Assembly (NCBI GenBank): GCA_026125895.1
Contig: JAHCKG010000024.1
Span: 1 to 64,000 of the forward strand
Source of the DNA: Pseudolabrys sp.
GTDB taxonomy: Bacteria; Pseudomonadota; Alphaproteobacteria; Rhizobiales; Xanthobacteraceae
Direction of reading: 5' to 3'
DNA: 64,000 nucleotides
This document shows positions 16,460 through 24,026 of the stretch, in pieces (position 1 is the stretch's first letter; every line of letters starts with the position of its first letter). The notes under the pieces were generated by a model. That model did not search any database and was not told the DNA's origin. It worked only from the letters and a program-made list of their open reading frames with translations. A program made the position numbers and the translations under genes.

Positions 16460-17308
16460 TCAGTTGACCCGGTGCTCGGCAGCGCCGGCGAGCGCGATGC
16501 CTTCGATGCTCGCCGCCGACACCAGCCGGGCGATGTATTGGGCCTGGGCGCGGTGCATGACGGCCTCGCGCAGGTAGTCGGCAATGCGTTCCGCCACCGC
16601 CTCGAAGGGCAGGGTTTGGCCGTCGTGCCGGCGCGCCAGTCGGATGATGTGGAAGCCGTAGCGCGTCGCGACCGGCGCGGCGCTGATCTCGCCCGGCGCC
16701 ATGTTCTCGAGGGCCTCGGCGAATTCCGGCGTCACCTGATCGGCGGTGAGCTGGCCGAGATTGCCGCCCTGGGTCGCCGACGGACAGCGCGAATGCACGC
16801 GCGCCAGGTCGGCGAAGCTCCCCGGATTGCTCTCGAGTGCTGCCAGCGCGGCCTCGGCATCGGCTTGCGCCTGCGCGTAGGCTGCTTCATCAGCCGGCAG
16901 CGCCGCAAACAGGATATGTGATGCTTCGTAGATGTCTGGTGAGGTGAAGCGGGCCTTGTTGTTGTCGTAGTAACGCCGGCAGGTCGCCTCATCCGGCTCC
17001 GGCACCGTGACTTCGCGCTCGACGACGCCGCGCATCAGCGCCTCGTCGTCGGTCTCGCGGCGGCCGTCTTCGGTGAGCGGCTCCGGGTCGAGGCCCAGCG
17101 TCGCCGCGCGTTGCAGCAGCAATTGACGCACGACGAGCGCTCCGGCCGCCAATTGCCAGGCGGCGGCCGGCTTGTCGGTCGGATGGTTCTGCATCTCGCG
17201 GACGATGTCGTCGCGCGGGATGGTCGAGCCGTTGACGCTGACTTTGACGGGTTTCGCCGCGCCATTGCCGGCAACGTTGACGTTGATCGATACCGCCATG
17301 ACCGTCAC
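16460..17308 (-). CDS. PpiC-type (parvulin) peptidyl-prolyl isomerase of the nar operon
   Basis: This 282-residue protein has a helical N-terminal part and a parvulin domain (about residues 125-230: YEASHILFAALPADEAAYAQAQADAEAALAAL, FADLARVHSRCPSATQGGNLGQLTADQVTPEFAEAL, TRYGFHIIRLARR). No signal peptide is seen, so it acts in the cytoplasm. Related PPIases occur at the end of some nar operons, where they are thought to help fold the reductase. The GTG at 17308 overlaps the narI stop as GTGA; an ATG at 17299 is an alternative. Confidence 0.88.
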   Translation of the reverse strand: MTVMAVSINVNVAGNGAAKPVKVSVNGSTIPRDDIVREMQNHPTDKPAAAWQLAAGALVVRQLLLQRAATLGLDPEPLTEDGRRETDDEALMRGVVEREVTVPEPDEATCRRYYDNNKARFTSPDIYEASHILFAALPADEAAYAQAQADAEAALAALESNPGSFADLARVHSRCPSATQGGNLGQLTADQVTPEFAEALENMAPGEISAAPVATRYGFHIIRLARRHDGQTLPFEAVAERIADYLREAVMHRAQAQYIARLVSAASIEGIALAGAAEHRVN

Positions 17309-18009
17309 TCCGCCGGAATCATCGGGCGCCGCGTGCGCACCACCTGATAGCCGCGGCGGCCGAGATACCAGACCGGCGCGCTCCAGATGTGGACAAGGCG
17401 GGTGAACGGGAAGACGAGAAAGATCGTCATGCCGAGGAACAGGTGCGCCTTGAAGATCGGGTGCACGTCGGCGATTTGCGCCGAGACACCCGGTTGCAAG
17501 GTCAGGATGCCTTGCGCCCAGGTCATGAATTTCACCATCTCATGGCCGTCGAGATGGCCGAGCGAGACGAAGATGGTGCTCAGACCGAGGATCAACTGCA
17601 CATAGAGAATGAACAGGATGGCGATATCGCCGAACGAAGAGGTCGTGCGGATACGCGCATCGAACAGGCGGCGATGAATGAGCAGCGTCATGCCGATGAA
17701 ACAGGCGACGCCGGCGACGCCGCCGATGACGATCGCCATCCATTGCTTGAAGGTGTGCGAGATGCCGAGCGTGTCGAACACCCAGATCGGCGTCAGCAGG
17801 CCGACGAAGTGACCGGCGAAGATCGCGAGGATGCCGACGTGGAACAGGTTGGAGCCCCAGGTCAGTTGCCGGCGCCGCAGCAACTGGCTGGAGCCGGAGC
17901 GCCAAGTGTACTGCTCGCGGTCGAAGCGAACCAGGCTGCCGAGCAGGAACACCGTGAGGCAGAGGTAGGGATACCAGCCGAAGACGATGTGATTGATCAT
18001 GTCGCGCAT
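17305..18009 (-). CDS. narI: Respiratory nitrate reductase gamma subunit NarI
   Basis: NarI is the membrane cytochrome b subunit that takes electrons from quinol and passes them to NarH. The 234-residue protein has five hydrophobic segments and the family sequence INHIVFGWYPYLCLTVFLLGSLVRFDREQYTWRSGSSQLL. Histidines in HVGILAIFAGHFVG and in HPIFKAHLFLGM and RLVHIWSAP are the expected haem ligands. The ATG at 18009 lies ten bases after narJ. Length matches the usual 225-240. Confidence 0.96.
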   Translation of the reverse strand: MRDMINHIVFGWYPYLCLTVFLLGSLVRFDREQYTWRSGSSQLLRRRQLTWGSNLFHVGILAIFAGHFVGLLTPIWVFDTLGISHTFKQWMAIVIGGVAGVACFIGMTLLIHRRLFDARIRTTSSFGDIAILFILYVQLILGLSTIFVSLGHLDGHEMVKFMTWAQGILTLQPGVSAQIADVHPIFKAHLFLGMTIFLVFPFTRLVHIWSAPVWYLGRRGYQVVRTRRPMIPAE

Positions 18010-18019
18010 GGTCGTTTCC

Positions 18020-18727
18020 TCACGAACGCGGGCGTTGAGGCATGTCGGGGGCGGGGCGCATGCCGCCGCGCACGCGGGCGATGATGTTGTCCTTGCAGCC
18101 GTCGCCGGAGCCGGGGCCGAAATTGACGGGCTCGTCCTCCCAGGCGGCGTCGAGCGCCGCGAGGTCGTGGGCGTCCGGGTCGGGCAGGTTCAGCAACGCC
18201 GAGACTTCCTCGTCCTTCGGTTTGGCGGCGGCGATCGCCACCAGAGCGCGGAACACCGCCTCATAGGCCGAACGGCGCTTGCGCAACCGTTCGGCAATGG
18301 CGGCGAAGATGTGCGCCGGCTGGCCGAGGATGTCGGAGGCCTCGCTCGCCGGCCGCGTCGCGGCGTATTCGAGGAACAGCGGCAGGAAGTCCGGCAACTC
18401 GGCGGCGCTCATCATCAGGCCGGCCGCCTCGTATTGCGACTTCAGGTCGATCATGGCCTGGCCGCGGTCGCGGCTTTCGCCGTGAACGTGCTCGAACAGA
18501 TGCAGCGACAGCGACCTTGTGCGATCGAACAGCAGCACATAGCGCTCCTGCAGATCGTAGAGGTCACCCGATGCCATCTCGTTGAGCAGCCGGTGCAGCT
18601 GATCGCGCACCGAAGCGGGAATGCGGCGATCCTTGTCGAGGGCTTCGCCAATCTCGCCCGTGGCGTGGGCGAGTTCGGCAGTGGGATAAGTGAGCAGCGC
18701 GGACAGCGCCTTGAGGGTGCGGCTCAT
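18020..18727 (-). CDS. narJ: Nitrate reductase molybdenum cofactor assembly chaperone NarJ
   Basis: NarJ is a cytoplasmic, all-helical TorD-family chaperone that holds NarG for cofactor insertion and is not part of the final enzyme. This 235-residue protein carries the typical LFEHVHGESRDRGQAMIDLKSQYEAAGL and ELPDFLPLFLEYAA segments. The ATG at 18727 overlaps the narH stop as TGATG; a GTG three bases upstream is also in frame. The C-terminal tail is Gly/Pro rich. Confidence 0.95.
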   Translation of the reverse strand: MSRTLKALSALLTYPTAELAHATGEIGEALDKDRRIPASVRDQLHRLLNEMASGDLYDLQERYVLLFDRTRSLSLHLFEHVHGESRDRGQAMIDLKSQYEAAGLMMSAAELPDFLPLFLEYAATRPASEASDILGQPAHIFAAIAERLRKRRSAYEAVFRALVAIAAAKPKDEEVSALLNLPDPDAHDLAALDAAWEDEPVNFGPGSGDGCKDNIIARVRGGMRPAPDMPQRPRS

Positions 18728-20247
18728 CACACCACCTCCATCGGGGTCTTGGCCCGCTTCGGCGTGCCGAACAGGTTGGGCGTGGTTTCGCCGCCCGAGC
18801 AGCCATTGCCGAACGAGAAGCCGCAGGAGCCGCGCAGGTCGTAGGCGTCCTCATTGACCTCGCGATGCGCGGTCGGGATGACGAAGCGATCCTCGTAATT
18901 GGCGATCGCCATGATGTGGTACATGTCATCGATCTGCTGGCCGGTGAGGCCGACGCGCTTGGCGATGTTCTCGTCGATGACGCCGTCGATGGTCTTGGCC
19001 CGCATATAGGCGCGCATCGCCAGCATGCGCTCGAGGCCGAGCGCCACCGGCTCTTCCTTGCCGGCGGTGAGCAGGTTGGCGAGGTACTTGAGCGGAATAC
19101 GCAAAGAGCGAACGTCCGGCATCTCGCCGTCGTGACCGATCTTGCCGGCCTGCGCCGCGGACTGGATCGGCGACAGCGGCGGCACGTACCAGACCATCGG
19201 CAGCGTGCGATACTCCGGGTGCAGCGGGAAGGCGACCTTCCACTCCATCGCCATCTTGTAGACCGGCGAGCGGCGCGCGCCCTCCAGCCAGTTCTCGGCG
19301 ATGCCGTCGCGGCGCGCCTGCTCGATGACGCGCGGATCGTGCGGATTGAGGAAGACGCCGAGCTGGGCGTCGTAGAGGTCCTGCTCGTTCGGCACGCTGG
19401 CCGCTTCCTCGATGCGGTCGGCGTCATAGAGCACGACGCCGAGATAGCGGATGCGGCCGACGCAGGTCTCCGAACACACCGTCGGCTGGCCGGCCTCGAT
19501 GCGCGGATAGCAGAAGATGCACTTCTCGGATTTGCCGCTCGACCAGTTATAATAGATCTTCTTGTACGGGCAGCCGGACACGCACATGCGCCAGCCGCGG
19601 CACTTGTCCTGATCGATGAGAACAATGCCGTCCTCCTCGCGCTTGTAGATGGCGCCGGAAGGGCAGGCCGCCGCGCAGGTCGGGTTGAGGCAATGCTCGC
19701 ACAGCCGCGGCAAGTACATCATGAAGGTGTTTTCGAACTGGCCGTAGATGTCCTTCTGCACGCCCTCGAAATTGACGTCCTTCGAGCGCTTGGCGAACTC
19801 GGTGCCGAGGATTTCCTCCCAGTTCGGGCCCCACTCGATCTTCTCCATGCGCTCGCCGGTGATCAGCGAGCGCGGCCGCGCCGTCGGCGAGGCCTTGAGC
19901 TCCGGCGCGTTCTGCAAGTGCTCGTAGTCGAAGGTGAAGGGCTCGTAGTAGTCGTCGATTTCCGGCAGGTCCGGATTGGCGAAGATATTGGCCAGCACCC
20001 GCCATTTGCCGCCGATGCGCGGCTCGATCTTGCCATTACGCTTGCGGCGCCAGCCGCCGTTCCAGCGCTTCTGGTTCTCCCACTCCTTGGGATAGCCGAT
20101 GCCGGGCTTGGTCTCGACGTTGTTGAACCAGGCGTATTCCATGCCTTCGCGGTTGGTCCACACGTTCTTGCAGGTGACCGAACAGGTGTGACACCCGATG
20201 CATTTGTCGAGATTCAGCACCATCGCGATTTGTGCGCGGATCTTCAT
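18727..20247 (-). CDS. narH: Respiratory nitrate reductase beta subunit NarH
   Basis: NarH is the Fe-S subunit that relays electrons from NarI to NarG. The 506-residue protein shows four cysteine groups: CIGCHTCSVTCKNVW near the N-terminus, CEHCLNPTCAAACPSGA, CRGWRMCVSGCPYKK (Trp replaces one Cys, as expected for the [3Fe-4S] cluster) and CIFC with CSETCVGR. I chose the ATG at 20247 (MKIRAQIAMVLNLDKCIGCH), which overlaps the narG stop as ATGA; the longer frame upstream is inside narG. Confidence 0.97.
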   Translation of the reverse strand: MKIRAQIAMVLNLDKCIGCHTCSVTCKNVWTNREGMEYAWFNNVETKPGIGYPKEWENQKRWNGGWRRKRNGKIEPRIGGKWRVLANIFANPDLPEIDDYYEPFTFDYEHLQNAPELKASPTARPRSLITGERMEKIEWGPNWEEILGTEFAKRSKDVNFEGVQKDIYGQFENTFMMYLPRLCEHCLNPTCAAACPSGAIYKREEDGIVLIDQDKCRGWRMCVSGCPYKKIYYNWSSGKSEKCIFCYPRIEAGQPTVCSETCVGRIRYLGVVLYDADRIEEAASVPNEQDLYDAQLGVFLNPHDPRVIEQARRDGIAENWLEGARRSPVYKMAMEWKVAFPLHPEYRTLPMVWYVPPLSPIQSAAQAGKIGHDGEMPDVRSLRIPLKYLANLLTAGKEEPVALGLERMLAMRAYMRAKTIDGVIDENIAKRVGLTGQQIDDMYHIMAIANYEDRFVIPTAHREVNEDAYDLRGSCGFSFGNGCSGGETTPNLFGTPKRAKTPMEVV

Positions 20248-23200
20248 TCTGCGGCCTCCAGCCTGGAATTGGGCGTGACGCTGAGCGCTTCGGGTTGATC
20301 GGCGCTGGGCTTGTCCAGCCAATCCACTTTCGACATCTTGCGGATGATGACGAATTCGTCGCGGTTGGTGCCGATCGTGCCGTAGTAGTTGAAGCCGTAG
20401 GCCTGCTGGGCGTAACCGCCGATCATGTGCGTCGGCTTGACGACGACGCGCGTCACCGAGTTATGGATGCCGCCGCGCTGGCCGGTCACTTCCGAGCCCG
20501 GCACGTTCACGATCTTCTCCTGCGCATGATACATCATGCACATGCCGTCCTTGACGCGCTGCGAGACCACGGCGCGGGCAACGAGGGCGCCGTTGGCGTT
20601 GTAGGCCTCGATCCAGTCGTTGTCGGCGATGCCGACCTTCTTGGCGTCGTTCTCGCTGATCCAGACGATCGGCCCGCCGCGCGACAAGGTGAGCATCAGG
20701 AGGTTGTCGGTGTAAGTGGAGTGGATGCCCCACTTCTGATGCGGCGTGATGAAGTTGAGGACGATCTGCTTCTCGCCGTTCGGCTTGCTATCGATGACCG
20801 GCTTGACCGCCTTGAGATCGACCGGCGGCCGGTAGACGCAGAGCGCCTCGCCGAAAGCCCGCATCCACAGATGATCCTGATAGAGCTGCTGGCGGCCGGA
20901 GAGGGTGCGCCACGGGATCAGTTCGTGGACGTTGGTGTAGCCGGCGTTGTAGCAGACCTTCTCAGACTCCAGCCCCGACCATGTCGGCGCCGAGATGATC
21001 TTGCGCGGCTGCGAGACGACGTCGCGGAAGCGGATCTTCTCGTCTTCCTTCGGGATGGCGAGATGCTTGTGATCGAGGCCGGTGGTCTTGCTCAGCGAAT
21101 CCCAGGCCTTGACTGCCACTTCGCCGTTGGTCTCCGGCGCCAGCGACAGGATCACCTCGGTGGCGTCGATGTCACTGTCGATGCGCGCGAGGCCCTTGGT
21201 CGCGCCTTCCTCGGTCACTTCACCATTGAGACGCTTGAGCAGTTCGACCTCGTGCTCGGTGTTCCAGGCCATGCCCTTCACGCCGTTGCCGATCTTCTGC
21301 ATCAGCGGCCCCAGCGCCGTGAAGCGCTTGTAGACGTTGGGGTAGTCGCGCTCCACCACGGTGACCGCAGGCATCGTCTTGCCGGGGATCGGGTCGATCT
21401 CGCCCTTTTTCCAATCCTTGACGTCGAGCGCCTGCGCGATCTCGCCGGGGGAGTCGTGCTGGATCGGGGTGAGCACGACGTCCTTCTCGACGCCGAGCAC
21501 TTCCGGCGCGACGCGCGAGAACGCCTTGGCGATGGCCTTGTAAATCTCCCAGTCGCTCTTCGCTTCCCACACCGGGTCCACCGCCGAGGTCAGCGGGTGG
21601 ATGAAGGGGTGCATGTCGGAGGTGTTGAGGTCGTTCTTCTCGTACCAGGTGGCGGTCGGCAGCACGATGTCGGAATAGACGCAGGTCGTGGACATGCGGA
21701 AGTCGAGCGTCACCAAGAGGTCGAGCTTTCCCTTCGGCGCATCGTCGTGCCAGGCGACTTCCTTCGGCTTCTTGTGCCCGGTCTCGCCGAGGTCCTTGCC
21801 CTGCACGCCATGCGTGGTGCCGAGCAGGTGCTTGAGGAAGTATTCGTGGCCCTTGCCGGACGAACCGAGCAGGTTGGAGCGCCACACGAACATGTTGCGC
21901 GGCCAGTTGTCCGGATGGTCCGGGTCCTCGCAGGACATCTGCAATTCGCCGGACTTCAGCGCCTTGGCGACATAATCCTTCGGCTCGAGGCCGGCGGCCG
22001 CCGCCTTCTTGGCGATCTCCAGCGGATTCTGCTTGAGTTGCGGTGCGGACGGCAACCAGCCCATGCGCTCGGCGCGGACGTTGTAGTCGATCAGCGCGCC
22101 ATCCCACGGACCGGCGGGCGCGGTCGGCGACAGGATTTCCTCGACGCCGACGGTCTCGTAGCGCCACTGGTCGGTGTGCGCATAGAAGAACGACGTCGAG
22201 TTCTGCTGGCGCGGCGGCCGGCCCCAGTCGAGGCCGAAGGCCAGCGGCAGCCATCCGGACTGCGGCCGCAGCTTCTCCTGCCCGACATAATGCGACCAGC
22301 CGCCGCCCGATTGACCGACACACCCGCACATCACCAACATGTTGATGACGCCGCGGTAGTTCATGTCGCAGTGATACCAGTGGTTCATCGCCGCGCCGAT
22401 GATCACCATCGAGCGGCCCTTGGTCTTCTCGGCGTTGAGCGCGAACTCGCGCGCCGTGGTGATGATCTGATCGCGCGGCACGCCCGAAATCTTTTCGGCC
22501 CAAGCCGGCGTGTAGGGTACGTTCTCGTCATAGGACTTGGCGACGTGGTCGCCGCCGAAACCGCGGTCGAGGCCGTAATTGGCGACGAACAGGTCGAACA
22601 CAGTGGCGACCAGCTTCTCGCCTTCCTTGAGCGCGACGAGCTTGGCGGGGACCTTGCGCGTCAGCACGCTCGGATGGTCGGTGCCGGCGAAGTGGTCGTG
22701 CTCGCGGTTGCCGAAGTAGGGGAAATCGACATCGGCGAGTTCGTCACGATCGTCGGCGAACGACAGTTGCAGTTTGGTCGCTTCGCCGTCCGACTTCTTT
22801 TCCTCGAGGTTCCACTTGCCTTTCTCGCCCCAGCGGAAGCCGACCGAACCGCGCGGCGCGACGATCGACTTGCTCGCCTCGTCGAAGGCGACCGTCTTCC
22901 ATTCCGGATTGTTGGTCTCGCCGAGTTCGCCGGAGAAGTCGGAAGCGCGCAGCAGCCGTCCCGGCACCAGCTTGCCGTTCTGCTTCACGAGCTCCACAAG
23001 CATCGGCATGTCGGTGTACTGGCGGATGTAATCCTCGAAGTACTTGGCCTTCCGGTCGATATGGAATTCCCGCAGGATGACGTGACCCATGGCCATGGCG
23101 AGCGCGGCGTCGGTGCCTTGCTTCACCGAGATCCACAGGTCGGCGAACTTGGAAGCCTCCGAATAATCCGGCGAGATGACGACGCTCTTGGCGCCGCGAT

Positions 23201-24014
23201 AGCGCGCTTCGGTGTAGAAGTGGGCGTCGGGCGTGCGCGTCTGCGGCACGTTCGAGCCCCACAGGATGAGGAAGCCGGAATTGTACCAGTCGGCGCTCTC
23301 GGGAACGTCGGTCTGCTCGCCCCAGGTCTGCGGCGACGACGGCGGCAGGTCGCAGTACCAGTCGTAGAACGACATGCAGACGCCGCCGAGCAGCGACAGA
23401 TAGCGCGAGCCGGCGGCATAGGAGACCATCGACATCGCCGGGATTGGCGAGAAGCCGATGATGCGGTCGGGGCCATGCTTCTTTGCGGTGTAGGCATTGG
23501 CCGCGGCGATGATTTCAGTGACTTCGTCCCAGGTGGCGCGGACGAAACCGCCTAAGCCACGCTTCGACACGTAAGCTTCGCGTTTGGCTGGCTCCTCGAC
23601 GATCGAGGCCCAGGCCGCCACGGGCATGCGCACCGCCCGCGCTTCGCGCCACAGCTTGAGCAGCCGCGAGCGCACCAGCGGATATTTCACGCGGTTGCCG
23701 GAGTAGAGATACCAGGAGTAGCTGGCGCCGCGCGAGCAGCCGCGCGGCTCGTGGTTCGGCAGCTCTGGCCGCGTGCGCGGATAGTCGGTCTGCTGCGTCT
23801 CCCAGGTGACGATGCCGCTCTTGACGTAGATCTTCCACGAGCACGAGCCGGTGCAGTTGGCGCCATGCGTCGAGCGCACGATCTTGTCGTGCTGCCAGCG
23901 CTTGCGGTAGCCGTCCTCCCAGCGCCGGTCCTCGTGGGTGACGATGCCGTGGCCGTTGGAAAACGGCTCGTCGTGACGCTTGAAGAAGGTCAGTCGATCG
24001 AGAAAGTGACTCAT
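20244..24014 (-). CDS. narG: Respiratory nitrate reductase alpha subunit NarG
   Basis: NarG reduces nitrate to nitrite at a bis-MGD molybdenum centre on the cytoplasmic side of the membrane. The 1256-residue protein keeps the FS0 cluster ligands His50, Cys54, Cys58 and Cys93 (THGANCTGSCSW and EPRGCSRG) and the molybdenum ligand Asp222 in FYDWYCDLPPSSPQTWGEQTD, numbered almost exactly as in the E. coli enzyme. No Tat signal is present beyond the short remnant typical of NarG. It lies 12 bases after narK. Confidence 0.98.
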   Translation of the reverse strand: MSHFLDRLTFFKRHDEPFSNGHGIVTHEDRRWEDGYRKRWQHDKIVRSTHGANCTGSCSWKIYVKSGIVTWETQQTDYPRTRPELPNHEPRGCSRGASYSWYLYSGNRVKYPLVRSRLLKLWREARAVRMPVAAWASIVEEPAKREAYVSKRGLGGFVRATWDEVTEIIAAANAYTAKKHGPDRIIGFSPIPAMSMVSYAAGSRYLSLLGGVCMSFYDWYCDLPPSSPQTWGEQTDVPESADWYNSGFLILWGSNVPQTRTPDAHFYTEARYRGAKSVVISPDYSEASKFADLWISVKQGTDAALAMAMGHVILREFHIDRKAKYFEDYIRQYTDMPMLVELVKQNGKLVPGRLLRASDFSGELGETNNPEWKTVAFDEASKSIVAPRGSVGFRWGEKGKWNLEEKKSDGEATKLQLSFADDRDELADVDFPYFGNREHDHFAGTDHPSVLTRKVPAKLVALKEGEKLVATVFDLFVANYGLDRGFGGDHVAKSYDENVPYTPAWAEKISGVPRDQIITTAREFALNAEKTKGRSMVIIGAAMNHWYHCDMNYRGVINMLVMCGCVGQSGGGWSHYVGQEKLRPQSGWLPLAFGLDWGRPPRQQNSTSFFYAHTDQWRYETVGVEEILSPTAPAGPWDGALIDYNVRAERMGWLPSAPQLKQNPLEIAKKAAAAGLEPKDYVAKALKSGELQMSCEDPDHPDNWPRNMFVWRSNLLGSSGKGHEYFLKHLLGTTHGVQGKDLGETGHKKPKEVAWHDDAPKGKLDLLVTLDFRMSTTCVYSDIVLPTATWYEKNDLNTSDMHPFIHPLTSAVDPVWEAKSDWEIYKAIAKAFSRVAPEVLGVEKDVVLTPIQHDSPGEIAQALDVKDWKKGEIDPIPGKTMPAVTVVERDYPNVYKRFTALGPLMQKIGNGVKGMAWNTEHEVELLKRLNGEVTEEGATKGLARIDSDIDATEVILSLAPETNGEVAVKAWDSLSKTTGLDHKHLAIPKEDEKIRFRDVVSQPRKIISAPTWSGLESEKVCYNAGYTNVHELIPWRTLSGRQQLYQDHLWMRAFGEALCVYRPPVDLKAVKPVIDSKPNGEKQIVLNFITPHQKWGIHSTYTDNLLMLTLSRGGPIVWISENDAKKVGIADNDWIEAYNANGALVARAVVSQRVKDGMCMMYHAQEKIVNVPGSEVTGQRGGIHNSVTRVVVKPTHMIGGYAQQAYGFNYYGTIGTNRDEFVIIRKMSKVDWLDKPSADQPEALSVTPNSRLEAAE

Positions 24015-24026
24015 CTTCCGTATTCC

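Noticed and set aside
20232-23555. Open frame of about 1107 codons opposite narG
   Set aside because: It mirrors narG, has the same low-complexity composition as other antisense frames, and no ribosome site or domain is seen.
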